Below are positions 25,163 to 34,032 of a stretch of 64,000 nt of DNA, piece after piece; the stretch's first letter is position 1, and every line of letters begins with the position of its first letter. The stretch covers positions 19,971-83,970 of the forward strand of contig DAOQAK010000007.1 in the NCBI GenBank assembly GCA_035353855.1. Reading direction: 5' to 3'. Made by a program: the position numbers and the translations under genes. The notes under the pieces were generated by a model. That model saw only the letters and a program-made list of their open reading frames with translations, was not told where the DNA came from and made no database searches. The DNA is from Bacteroidales bacterium (GTDB lineage: Bacteria; Bacteroidota; Bacteroidia; Bacteroidales; CG2-30-32-10).

Positions 25163-25247
25163 TACTGAATCTTTACGAATTTGCAAAGTCAAAGTCGTTT
25201 AGATTCAGTAATACTGAGCGAATGAATTTGCATTATTTTGCAAATTC
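25163..25247. repeat. Double-hairpin REP-like element
   Basis: First stem TACTGAATCT (25163-25172) pairs with AGATTCAGTA (25201-25210). Second stem GAATTTGCA (25224-25232) pairs with TGCAAATTC (25239-25247). Both halves contain a GAATTTGCA word. The two-hairpin layout parallels the 103-bp repeats near 59.6 and 60.6 kb, which are preceded at 59616 by the same ACTGAGCG word as found here near 25212. It lies between convergent genes. Confidence 0.55.
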
Positions 25248-25274
25248 GTTCAGCCGAAGTATACTTTTGATTTA

Positions 25275-26195
25275 TTAAAACTTCACCCCATCATCGTTCA
25301 ACATGGAAAGATAATTCTTATAACGACCCGGATCAATATACCCTTCATCCAATGCTTTTTTAACCGCACAATCCGGTTCATGCACATGGGTACAATTATA
25401 AAACCTGCACTTGGGAAGTAGTTCGCGCATTTCCGGAAAATAACCACCTAATTCCTCCGGGTTAACCCATATCATACCAAACTCTTTTATTCCCGGAGTA
25501 TCAATTATAAATCCTCCAAACGACAATGGAAACATTTCAGTGAAAGTAGTCGTGTGTTTTCCTTTTTCGTGATAATCAGAAATCCTTCCTTCTTTCAAAT
25601 TCAGTGAAGGTTCAATGACATTAACCAATGCAGATTTTCCAACACCCGAATGTCCAATTAGCAAACTGGTTTTATCTTTTAAAAGTGCCTTGAAATCTTC
25701 AGTATGAATGTTATCAATAACCGAAGTTACCAGGCATTTATATCCTATATGCTTATATAATGTACATAAATAATCAACATCGTCTTTCATTACTTCATCA
25801 TGCAAATCGCATTTATTAAAAACTATTGCAGCAGGGATATGATACAACTCGGTAACGGCAAGAAAGCGATCAATAAATCCTGTTGAAGTACGCGGATATG
25901 CAAGCGTAACAATACATACAGCCTGTTCAATATTTGCAGCAATGACATGTTGCTGCTTTGAAAGTTTTGTAGATTTACGAATAATATAATTTTTTCTATC
26001 TTCCAGGAAATGAATCAACCCCATTTTCTGTTCTTCAATATAATCAAACTGAACATTATCGCCAACAGAAAGTGGGTTGGTGCTGCGAATACCTTTTATC
26101 CTGAAACTTCCTTTCAGTTTGCATTCGTAACGCTTACCATCACCGGTCATTACAACATATATGCTGCCTGTTGTTTTTGTTACTATTCCGTTCAT
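25275..26195 (-). CDS. rsgA: RsgA, ribosome small-subunit GTPase
   Basis: Circularly permuted GTPase for late 30S maturation. An N-terminal OB-fold is followed by G4 (NKCD), then G1 (GHSGVGKSALVN) and G3 (DTPG), in that permuted order. A C-terminal zinc-binding region CRFYNCTHVHEPDC follows. I start it at the ATG at 26195, which overlaps the dprA stop as ATGA. The upstream extension in the same frame lies wholly inside dprA and is not family-like. 306 residues. Confidence 0.95.
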   Translation of the reverse strand: MNGIVTKTTGSIYVVMTGDGKRYECKLKGSFRIKGIRSTNPLSVGDNVQFDYIEEQKMGLIHFLEDRKNYIIRKSTKLSKQQHVIAANIEQAVCIVTLAYPRTSTGFIDRFLAVTELYHIPAAIVFNKCDLHDEVMKDDVDYLCTLYKHIGYKCLVTSVIDNIHTEDFKALLKDKTSLLIGHSGVGKSALVNVIEPSLNLKEGRISDYHEKGKHTTTFTEMFPLSFGGFIIDTPGIKEFGMIWVNPEELGGYFPEMRELLPKCRFYNCTHVHEPDCAVKKALDEGYIDPGRYKNYLSMLNDDGVKF

Positions 26196-27295
26196 GCCAG
26201 TTGATATATTTTTCCGGGAAGGCAACGTATGACTCCCATGAACTCCAGGTTTAACAATACTGCCGCAGTTTTACTTGCAGGAAGATTTAATTTTAAACTA
26301 AGCATGTCTACAGAAACCGATTCCGAAGTATTTAAAAAATCGACAATCAATTTTTCTTCATTTGAAAGTTCAACAAACAATTGCTTCTGAATATTCTGAT
26401 TTTTCTTTTCTTTCTTTTCTTCCCATCCCATAATATAAACCAGGTCTTTTGCTGATTGTATCAGAGCAGCTCTATTGGTTTTAATAAAGTTATTGCATCC
26501 TTCGGAATATTGGTCGCCTACCCTGCCCGGGAAAGCGAACACATCACGGTTATAACTATTAGCAATATCGGCGGTAATAAGCGCCCCGCCTTCTTTTGCT
26601 GCCTCAACTATAATTACTGCATCACTTAACCCTGCAACAATACGATTACGTTTAGGAAAATTCTCAGGAATGAATTTTGAATCGCTGGAAAAATCAGTTA
26701 ACAGCCCACCATTCTTCATCATCTTTTCGGCAGTAGCTTTATGGGTTTGCGGATAAAGCATATTCAATCCATGACCAAGAACACCCACTGTAGGAAGCCC
26801 CATTTCCAAAGCGGCACGATGAGCGTGAATATCTATGCCATACGCAAGCCCGCTTACAACCATCACATTTAATGATGCCAATCCTTCCACTAAGCTATGG
26901 CATATTTTTTTCCCGTATTCGGTTGCTTTGCGTGTACCTACAATTGCCACAATTCTTGGAATATTAAAATCAGCTTCTCCATTAAAATAAAGCATTACAG
27001 GACTGTCTTCACAATGTTTCAAACGTTCAGGATAACCTTCATCCAGATAGAATAATGGTTTGATATTATTTTTCTGAATATATTTAATTTCTTTTTCCGC
27101 TCTTGATAAAACATCATTTCTTGCTATGGTTTCAGCCAATGTTTGCCCAATCCCGGGAACTTTCATCAGTCCTTTTAACTTTTCCCTGAATACCGCTTCA
27201 ACACCTCCGCAATAAGCAACCAATTTTTTTGCAGTAATGTCGCCAATGCCCGGTATCATTGTGATTCCTATCTTATATAACAGTTGTTGCTCCAT
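26192..27295 (-). CDS. dprA: DprA/Smf DNA-processing protein
   Basis: Loads RecA on incoming single-stranded DNA during transformation; widely conserved also in species not known to be competent. From MEQQLLYKIG the protein has a helix-hairpin-helix (MIPGIGDITAKKLVAYCG), the Rossmann-like core (GTRKATEYGKK, VVSGLAYGIDIHAHRAAL, EGGALITADIA, FPGRVGD) and a C-terminal winged helix. That gives 367 residues, the normal length. A longer in-frame extension to 27382 was rejected because it covers the divergent lptF promoter region. Overlaps rsgA by 4 bases. Confidence 0.94.
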   Translation of the reverse strand: MEQQLLYKIGITMIPGIGDITAKKLVAYCGGVEAVFREKLKGLMKVPGIGQTLAETIARNDVLSRAEKEIKYIQKNNIKPLFYLDEGYPERLKHCEDSPVMLYFNGEADFNIPRIVAIVGTRKATEYGKKICHSLVEGLASLNVMVVSGLAYGIDIHAHRAALEMGLPTVGVLGHGLNMLYPQTHKATAEKMMKNGGLLTDFSSDSKFIPENFPKRNRIVAGLSDAVIIVEAAKEGGALITADIANSYNRDVFAFPGRVGDQYSEGCNNFIKTNRAALIQSAKDLVYIMGWEEKKEKKNQNIQKQLFVELSNEEKLIVDFLNTSESVSVDMLSLKLNLPASKTAAVLLNLEFMGVIRCLPGKIYQLA

Positions 27296-27369
27296 AATTT
27301 GTTCTGCTAAAATAATTATTTCTTTACAAACTCGTTTCAAATTAATCCGCTTGTTTGCATTTGTTTTTA

Positions 27370-27377
27370 TATTTTTG
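27370..27377 (+). promoter_or_regulatory. -7 box for the LptF/LptG permease gene
   Basis: TATTTTTG matches TAnnTTTG and lies 11 bases before the ATG at 27389, so the mRNA would be close to leaderless. A good -33 element at standard spacing is not obvious. Confidence 0.55.
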
Positions 27378-27388
27378 CTCAATTAATC

Positions 27389-28471
27389 ATGAATTTGAAA
27401 AAGCTCGACATATATATCATACGAAAATTCCTGGGCACCTTTTTTTATGCCATTTCATTGTTAATTATTATAATTATCATTTTTGACATTTCGGAAAAAA
27501 TGGATGATTTTCTTCGAACGAATCCTTCGCTTTATAAAATTATCTTTAACTATTATTTAAATTTCATTCCATATTTTGTTAACATGTTTAGCCCGTTATT
27601 TACATTCATAGCTGTAATATACTTCACTTCCCGCCTGGCCGCGAATACTGAGATTGTTGCCATACTTAACAGTGGTATCAGCTTCCGCAGGCTACTTAGT
27701 CCGTACTTAATATCAGCTATTTTTATAGCCCTTTGTTCATTCGCTTTATCAAATTTCCTGATCCCTTATACAAATAAGAACATGATTGAATTTGAAATGA
27801 TGTATATTAAAAACAAGCATTATTCACAGGAAACGAATATGCATATGCAGATCAACCCGGGTATTTTCGCATATGCAGAACATTATAACAGCGATGCCAA
27901 TATTGCATATCATTTTTGTATTGAAAAAATTAATGAAAAAGGATTATATTATAAACTTACAAGTGACAACGCTCAGTATGACACTACAGAAGGCACATGG
28001 CATATTCAGAATTATTACATCCGTACGATTGACGGCACTAAAGAAACAATAAAGAACGGAGCATCCATTGATACCACATTAAATTTGAAACCTTCTGATT
28101 TTATTGAAAACCTTCATGATATAGAAACCATGAATCTCATGGAACTAAATTCGTTCATTGCTGATGAAGCATTAAAAGGTTCGGATCGTATAAATTATTA
28201 TTTGGTAGAAAAACACAAACGTATTGCATTTCCTTTTGCTACAGTAGTTCTAACATTAATAGGTGTTTCATTATCGAGCCAGAAAAGACGTGGCGGCACA
28301 GGAATAAATTTAGGATTAGGATTAATACTAAGTTTTGCATTTATTCTTTTTATGCAAATCTCTACAACATTTGCCACTAACGGGAATTTACCTCCCCAAA
28401 TTGCAGTATGGATACCAAATATTATTTTCGGGGCATTAGGAATATATTTGTTAAGAATGGCACCGAAATAA
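27389..28471 (+). CDS. LptF/LptG-family lipopolysaccharide export permease
   Basis: A 360-residue inner-membrane permease of the YjgP/YjgQ family. Three N-terminal hydrophobic segments are followed by a periplasmic beta-rich domain (about residues 130-270) and three C-terminal segments, the standard LptF/G topology. The partner ATPase LptB and a second permease are not in the window. It could be LptF or LptG. Convergent with the TonB-C gene, with only 2 bases between the stops. Confidence 0.88.
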   Translation: MNLKKLDIYIIRKFLGTFFYAISLLIIIIIIFDISEKMDDFLRTNPSLYKIIFNYYLNFIPYFVNMFSPLFTFIAVIYFTSRLAANTEIVAILNSGISFRRLLSPYLISAIFIALCSFALSNFLIPYTNKNMIEFEMMYIKNKHYSQETNMHMQINPGIFAYAEHYNSDANIAYHFCIEKINEKGLYYKLTSDNAQYDTTEGTWHIQNYYIRTIDGTKETIKNGASIDTTLNLKPSDFIENLHDIETMNLMELNSFIADEALKGSDRINYYLVEKHKRIAFPFATVVLTLIGVSLSSQKRRGGTGINLGLGLILSFAFILFMQISTTFATNGNLPPQIAVWIPNIIFGALGIYLLRMAPK

Positions 28472-28473
28472 AA

Positions 28474-29625
28474 TTATTCTAAAGTAAATTTTATTGGTAA
28501 AGTAAAAAATATTCTAACGGGGACACCATTTAGCTCTGCGGGTTTCCATTTGGGCATGGTTTTTATAACACGAACAGCTTCTGCACCACATCCTCCTTCA
28601 ATATTTTTTAAAACATGAACATTTGTAATTTCCCCATCACTTTCAACTACATATGTAACTATTACAGTACCGGATATACCTTTTTCCTTTGCTTCCTGCG
28701 GATAACGAATATTTTCACCTAACCACTTATACATATTTTCTTCACCTCCAGGAAATTTTGGCATTTCTTCTACTATAGTTAAAATAGGTCCATTATACTT
28801 TTTTTCTTTTATTATCTTCTCAATATAAAGATTTTCATTATCTGTTCCTAACTCAGTTGTATCAAGCAATAACTTATACTCACATGAATCATAAGAGAAA
28901 TTTTTTGATATTACATTTATAATACGTCCCTTTTGAATTAGAGATGTATTATATTTTAAAATAGTATCATTATCTATCATTTTTATAAAAATATAATTTC
29001 TACTGTCATCACATTTTGATAATTCAATAGTATTTATCCTTGTAATACCATCTTTAAATAAATCAGGAATCATAATTGTTTTATATTTATAGCAATCTTT
29101 ATGTAATAAAATCAAACTTCCATTTTCACCCATTTCCCATGCAATTTTCAGATTTTTGCAATATCCGCATGTATCATATTCATTAAGTTTAGTTAAGGCT
29201 AAATTATAATAAGCCTGTATATTTTTTGATTCATTTAAAGATAGATTGAATAATGAATCTGCTTTATGAAAGTTTTTCAAATTAAAATATTTTACTCCTT
29301 CATTATTATATTTTGTACTCATATCACAATAAAAAAAATATAATCTCTGTGCTTGAGTATCTCCAAGTTTTGAAGCTTTTTTTAAATAATTACAACAAGA
29401 AACTGTATCACCTAATTGAACTTTCACCATTGCAAGATTATAATAAGCATCGATATAATTTGTATCATTTTTAACAGATAATAAAAAAAACGAATCTGCT
29501 TTGATATAATCTTTTTCATTAAAATACTTTATACCCTTATCGAAATATTTTAAAGCTTTACTCGACTGAGAATACACAGAAAACTGAATTAGTATTGAAA
29601 CAAAGAATAATATTGATTTTTTCAT
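28474..29625 (-). CDS. TPR protein with TonB C-terminal domain
   Basis: A 383-residue protein with a signal peptide (MKKSILFFVSILIQF). TPR-like repeats lie at about 20-170: the motif KALKYFDKGIKYFNEKDYIKADSFF recurs in part as NNEGVKYFNLKNFHKADSLF. A C-terminal TonB domain of about 85 residues is present, with YPQEAKEKGISGTV and MPKWKPAELNG. Such proteins are widespread in Bacteroidota; there is no N-terminal TonB anchor, so a direct energy-transducing role is uncertain. Start set at the ATG at 29625 in place of an upstream TTG. Confidence 0.82.
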   Translation of the reverse strand: MKKSILFFVSILIQFSVYSQSSKALKYFDKGIKYFNEKDYIKADSFFLLSVKNDTNYIDAYYNLAMVKVQLGDTVSCCNYLKKASKLGDTQAQRLYFFYCDMSTKYNNEGVKYFNLKNFHKADSLFNLSLNESKNIQAYYNLALTKLNEYDTCGYCKNLKIAWEMGENGSLILLHKDCYKYKTIMIPDLFKDGITRINTIELSKCDDSRNYIFIKMIDNDTILKYNTSLIQKGRIINVISKNFSYDSCEYKLLLDTTELGTDNENLYIEKIIKEKKYNGPILTIVEEMPKFPGGEENMYKWLGENIRYPQEAKEKGISGTVIVTYVVESDGEITNVHVLKNIEGGCGAEAVRVIKTMPKWKPAELNGVPVRIFFTLPIKFTLE

Positions 29626-29738
29626 AAACAACTTTTCTACAAATGAAAATAAAATCGTCCGAATATAAAAAGTTGTTTTTATATTCGGACAATTTTACTA
29701 TTTAAATGGTAGGGTTGGATTTATTGTTGGTGAAATTT

Positions 29739-30917
29739 TTATTTTAAAACTTCTTCCATTTTTTCTTCTATCACTTTTTCATCATTGCCTTTTGCAATAA
29801 TTTTTCCATCTTTATCAATCAGCACCATAAAAGGGATTTCTTGTATATTGTAAAGTTTCACAATAGGTGACGACCAATATTTTAAATCGCTTACCTGTGT
29901 CCATGTTAGTTTATCTTTTGCAATAGCTTTTGTCCATGCATCTTTTTCACGATCCAGCGAAACTCCAAGTATGGTAAAATCTTTTCCTTTATATTTTTTA
30001 AATAAGGCTACAAGTTTAGGATTGTTAGCGCGACATGGAGAACACCATGATGCCCAGAAATCAACAAGGACATATTTCCCTTTGAATGATGATAGCGAAA
30101 CAGAAGTGCCTTCCGGTGTTTCCTGCGAAAACTCAGGTGCTGTTTTACCAACAGCCACTTTTTTTTCAGCAAGTTCTGCTTCAACCTTTACACGCTTGAT
30201 TTCTGATATACGTTTATGTAATTCATCAGTATGCATATTCCCCGGATATGCTGTCATTAAGGATTTATCAAGATTTTCGTAATAAATAAAATCCGCCGAA
30301 TCTTTTTCAAAAAAAAGTGATTCTCTTCCAAATTGTTCATAAATTGCAATAAGGGAAGCCAGCGAGTTGATGTTTTTATCAATAAATTTTTTATTAAAAT
30401 TTTTTTCTTCATAGAAAATCATCCTGTATGCAGAATCTAACTTCTTCTTGGACTCAGCATAATCAGGCTTTCCAAGTGATTCCTTATAAATTAATCCCAA
30501 AGAATCAACTTTTGCTAAGTTTTCTTTTTTATGTTTGTTCAATTCCCAAATCAATTCCGAACCTTTGGATCCGCTAACTTTATATGATTGCAATAGCTGT
30601 CTTGCATCACCAGTAATTTCAACTGTTTCACCTTTATCAATCAGAAGCGTAATAAAATTATTTTTATTTAACATCAATACATAAAACCCGATTTCTTTAG
30701 GTTGCACATTGAAATAAAAATCCCCGTCTTCGCTTACTACAGCAGAGTCGACAGTATTCATTGTAGATACAGTTAGCTCTTTAAGATAAATGGAATCTTT
30801 TTTTGCATTGCTTAAATTCCCTTTAACCACAAAACTTTTTTCATCAGCTTTATTGCCACCACAACCGGCAAAAATCAATACAACAATAACAGGAATCAGG
30901 TTCAGAATTTTTTTCAT
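29739..30917 (-). CDS. DUF4369-thioredoxin lipoprotein (TlpA/ResA-like)
   Basis: A 392-residue lipoprotein: lipobox at Cys19 (LIFAGC), an N-terminal DUF4369-type beta domain (about 28-125), a helical middle, and a C-terminal thioredoxin fold with active site WCSPC (291-295). Likely a periplasm-facing thiol-disulfide reductant. It is monocistronic between the TonB-C gene and corA, on the same strand as both. Confidence 0.88.
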   Translation of the reverse strand: MKKILNLIPVIVVLIFAGCGGNKADEKSFVVKGNLSNAKKDSIYLKELTVSTMNTVDSAVVSEDGDFYFNVQPKEIGFYVLMLNKNNFITLLIDKGETVEITGDARQLLQSYKVSGSKGSELIWELNKHKKENLAKVDSLGLIYKESLGKPDYAESKKKLDSAYRMIFYEEKNFNKKFIDKNINSLASLIAIYEQFGRESLFFEKDSADFIYYENLDKSLMTAYPGNMHTDELHKRISEIKRVKVEAELAEKKVAVGKTAPEFSQETPEGTSVSLSSFKGKYVLVDFWASWCSPCRANNPKLVALFKKYKGKDFTILGVSLDREKDAWTKAIAKDKLTWTQVSDLKYWSSPIVKLYNIQEIPFMVLIDKDGKIIAKGNDEKVIEEKMEEVLK

Positions 30918-30943
30918 ATCAATAAAATTATTTATTAGTCATA

Positions 30944-32038
30944 TTAAAGCCATTTCTTCCTTTTAAAATAAATTATCATCATTCCTACACAAGCCAGGCA
31001 CAACAACCAAAAGAAAGCATAGCCTGCTCCCCAACCCAGCTCAGGAATATTTTTGAAATTCATTCCATAAACTCCTGCAAAGAATGTTATCGGAATAAAA
31101 ATGGTGGCAATTATTGTAAGAACTTTCATCACGCTATTCATGCGGTTACTGATGTTCGATAAATATATATCCATCAAGCCTGCAAGAATATCGCGCTGTG
31201 TTTCTATCGAATCAATTATATGAATTGCATGATCATAAATATTACTAAAGAAAATATATGAACCTTCGTGAATTATAGGATTTTCGCGGCGCTGCATCTT
31301 TCCTATCGCTTCACGCAAAGGAAAAACCGACTTCATAAGAACTACTAATCCACGCCTTGTTTTCTGAATCTTTGCCAACGATTTTCCTGTTGTATCCAGC
31401 AAAACATCGTCTTCAAGTATTTCAATATTTTCTTCAATAACTTCTGTAATTTCAAAATAATTATCAACTGTTGCATCAATCAAAAGGTACATCAGGTAAT
31501 CGGTGCCCTTGCCCAGCGCTTTGCTCACGCCACTTAACATTCGTTCTGTTATCGAATTGAAAAGTGTTGATTCGTTTTCCTGAAACGACAATACAAATTT
31601 TTCACCAAAAACAAAACTGATTTGCTCGTATTTAATTTCTTCTTCTGCCTTATTATATTCAAGCCCTTTCATCGTGAAGAAAATATAATTATCAAATTCT
31701 TCAAATCGCGGGCGAAGCTCAGTGTTAGGGATATCTTCAAGAACGAGAGGATGCAGGTTAAATATTTTTCCAATACCTTCAATAATATTTATGTTATGAA
31801 TCCCATCAACATTTAACCAGACTTTTCCTTCTTTGCCAATAAAATTATTACACTCTTCTACCGATTTCAAAATATGCATTTCTGCAAATTCGTTAGTATA
31901 ATAAATCAAAGTCAATTTTACATCGGATTTATTTTCGGCGCCAACATGAACAATGCTTCCCGGCGGCATTCCTGCCTTCTGTGAAAATCTTATTTTTTGA
32001 ATAGTTTTCCTTGTCGGTTTATGTTTTTTATGTTTCAT
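30944..32038 (-). CDS. corA: CorA-family magnesium/cobalt channel
   Basis: A 364-residue protein with a long cytoplasmic domain and two C-terminal membrane helices. The channel signature GMN is at 325-327, at the end of the first helix (FAGVYGMNF), followed by a second helix and a basic KRKKWL end. The first 30 residues are very basic. Family assignment is clear; the exact ion is not. Confidence 0.93.
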   Translation of the reverse strand: MKHKKHKPTRKTIQKIRFSQKAGMPPGSIVHVGAENKSDVKLTLIYYTNEFAEMHILKSVEECNNFIGKEGKVWLNVDGIHNINIIEGIGKIFNLHPLVLEDIPNTELRPRFEEFDNYIFFTMKGLEYNKAEEEIKYEQISFVFGEKFVLSFQENESTLFNSITERMLSGVSKALGKGTDYLMYLLIDATVDNYFEITEVIEENIEILEDDVLLDTTGKSLAKIQKTRRGLVVLMKSVFPLREAIGKMQRRENPIIHEGSYIFFSNIYDHAIHIIDSIETQRDILAGLMDIYLSNISNRMNSVMKVLTIIATIFIPITFFAGVYGMNFKNIPELGWGAGYAFFWLLCLACVGMMIIYFKRKKWL

Positions 32039-32075
32039 TTTTCAGCCGTAAAAATTTCCAATGTTTCTATTGAGA

Positions 32076-32888
32076 TTAAATTGAAGAGATCAATTCTTTC
32101 ATCAGTCGGGTCATTTTCTTTTCAGCTTCATTCGCAACTTTTATAACTTCTTCGTGCGATACTTCAACAATTTTTCCGGGCACACCCAAATCGGTAATTA
32201 TTGAAATGGCAAAACACGGAATCGACATATGCCTTGCAACAATAACTTCGGGAACCGTTGACATACCAACTGCATCAGCCCCGGTATTACGCATGCGCAT
32301 ATACTCCGCAGGAGTTTCAAAGCAAGGACCAGAAACCGATGCATAAACTCCGGTTTGATAATTTATCTTATGTTTTTTTGCAATTTCAATTGCTTTTTGA
32401 ATCATAGATTTATCGTAAGCTTCGCTCATATCAGGGAATCGTGGACCAAGCTCATTATAATTTTTCCCCATCAAAGGGTTATCGGGAAGCAAATTAATAT
32501 GGTCGGTAATGATCATCAAATCGCCAATCTCAAAATCAGGATTAACACCACCGCTGGCATTGCTAACAAATAATTTTTTTATTCCTAAAAATTTCATTAC
32601 ACGTACAGGGAATGTAAGTTCTTTCATTGTATAACCTTCGTAATAATGAAAGCGTCCCTGCATAGCAACAACTTTTTTTCCGCCAAGAATTCCAAAGATT
32701 AATTTTCCCGAATGCCCTTCAACTGTTGACACAGGAAAATTTGGAATGGTTTCATAAGCAAGGGTGTGTTGAATTTCAATTTCGTTAACTAACCCACCCA
32801 AACCTGTTCCGAGAATGATTCCTGTTTCAGGTTCAAATTTTATTTTTTGCTGAATGTAGGAAGAAGTTTCTTTAATTTTTTCAATCAT
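32076..32888 (-). CDS. punA: Purine-nucleoside phosphorylase
   Basis: Trimeric-type PNP that cleaves inosine and guanosine with phosphate. Motifs include GTGLGGLV, VEGHSGKLIFG, GRFHYYEGY, a NASGGVNPDFEIGDLM segment and SGPCFETPAEYR-like purine-site residues. The ATG at 32888 overlaps the lpxK stop by 8 bases; an ATG three codons earlier is also possible. About 270 residues, normal length. Confidence 0.94.
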   Translation of the reverse strand: MIEKIKETSSYIQQKIKFEPETGIILGTGLGGLVNEIEIQHTLAYETIPNFPVSTVEGHSGKLIFGILGGKKVVAMQGRFHYYEGYTMKELTFPVRVMKFLGIKKLFVSNASGGVNPDFEIGDLMIITDHINLLPDNPLMGKNYNELGPRFPDMSEAYDKSMIQKAIEIAKKHKINYQTGVYASVSGPCFETPAEYMRMRNTGADAVGMSTVPEVIVARHMSIPCFAISIITDLGVPGKIVEVSHEEVIKVANEAEKKMTRLMKELISSI

Positions 32889-33936
32889 GTTTTGCATAAT
32901 CTGTCAATATTTTGTTAAACGTTTCTTTATCCGTTGTTGAAAAATCAGTTTCAATTGGCGCAATGTATACCGGAAGTTTTTTTACAACCTCAACAATACC
33001 GGGCTTTTCCAATCGCATTGCATCTTTTTCTGTTGTTACAATAATTTTTTTAAGGGTTGCAAATTTATTAAAAGTTTCATGAATACGCATAAGGTCATTA
33101 ACAGAATATTCATGATGGTCGTTAAAACGTATTAAATGCACTTCTTCAAAATCTTTTTTCAAATGTTTGATAAGCGGTGAAGGGCTTGCTATTCCTGCGA
33201 AAAGCAAAACTAAAGTTTTGCTTTTCGCATCATTAAATTCTGTTCCATCATTCAGGCTTTTCAACTCTGAATATTTTATGAAGCTGAAGAGAATTTTACA
33301 ACTTTTATTTCTTGATGAAATTTTTTTCGAGATTTTTTTTCTTTCATTCTCGTTTAAATCAGAAGGACATTTCGTAACCACAATAACATCTGCTCTTGCC
33401 GCACCAACAGCCGACTCCCGCAACGTCCCCGAAGGAAATAAAAAATCGCGGGTAAATATTTTTTTATAATCGGTTAGCAAAACATTCAAGCCGGCTTTGA
33501 CTTTCCGGTGTTGATAAGCATCATCAAGAATTATGATTTCAGTTTCTTTTTTCTTTTCAACAATTTTATTTATCCCGGTTTTCCTGTCTTCGCAAACCGT
33601 TACAAACACATCAGGAAATTTATTTTTGAATTGTTTTGGTTCATCACCACATTCTTCAAACGATGAATTGACAAGTACTTCAGCAAAACCCTTTGTTTTC
33701 CTTTTATATCCCCGACTTAAAGTTGCAACATGAAAATTATTTTTTAAAAATTTTATGATGTATTCTGTCATTGGGCTTTTACCAGTTCCACCAAGACTTA
33801 AATTTCCAACACAAATAGTTTTTAAAGGGGGAGCATATGATGCTTTCCAGCGCCAGTCGTACATTTTATTCCTGCACAAAGTAACGAGCCAATACAAAAA
33901 AGTAAATGGGAATAATATTACTGTTCTAAAATTCAT
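32881..33936 (-). CDS. lpxK: LpxK, tetraacyldisaccharide 4'-kinase
   Basis: Inner-membrane-associated kinase that phosphorylates the lipid A precursor. One N-terminal hydrophobic helix (FRTVILFPFTFLYWLVTL) precedes the Walker-A-like GNLSLGGTGKSP (44-55). The DDAYQHR segment and TTEKDAMRL are also typical. I start at the ATG at 33936 (351 residues). A longer frame to 34044 runs into the nif3 promoter and coding start and lacks family similarity. Forms a two-gene unit with punA. Confidence 0.93.
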   Translation of the reverse strand: MNFRTVILFPFTFLYWLVTLCRNKMYDWRWKASYAPPLKTICVGNLSLGGTGKSPMTEYIIKFLKNNFHVATLSRGYKRKTKGFAEVLVNSSFEECGDEPKQFKNKFPDVFVTVCEDRKTGINKIVEKKKETEIIILDDAYQHRKVKAGLNVLLTDYKKIFTRDFLFPSGTLRESAVGAARADVIVVTKCPSDLNENERKKISKKISSRNKSCKILFSFIKYSELKSLNDGTEFNDAKSKTLVLLFAGIASPSPLIKHLKKDFEEVHLIRFNDHHEYSVNDLMRIHETFNKFATLKKIIVTTEKDAMRLEKPGIVEVVKKLPVYIAPIETDFSTTDKETFNKILTDYAKHD

Positions 33937-33989
33937 ACGATAAAAGTACAAAAAGCTTTTATAACAAATTAAGAATTCATGAATAACTG

Positions 33990-34019
33990 TTTGTTTAACT
34001 TTTATTTTAATTATTTTTG
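33990..34019 (+). promoter_or_regulatory. Promoter of the nif3 gene
   Basis: TTTG at 33990-33993 and TATTTTTG at 34012-34019, spacer 18 bases. The ATG follows 13 bases after the -7 box. Confidence 0.65.
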
Positions 34020-34032
34020 AAAAAAGTTTTAT

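Noticed and set aside
26196..26225. Extension of RsgA into dprA
   Set aside because: The ATGA stop/start overlap at 26192-26195 gives a normal coupled start and normal protein length.
27296..27382. N-terminal extension of DprA
   Set aside because: No family similarity and it covers the divergent promoter region; MEQQLLYKIG at 27295 is the usual start.
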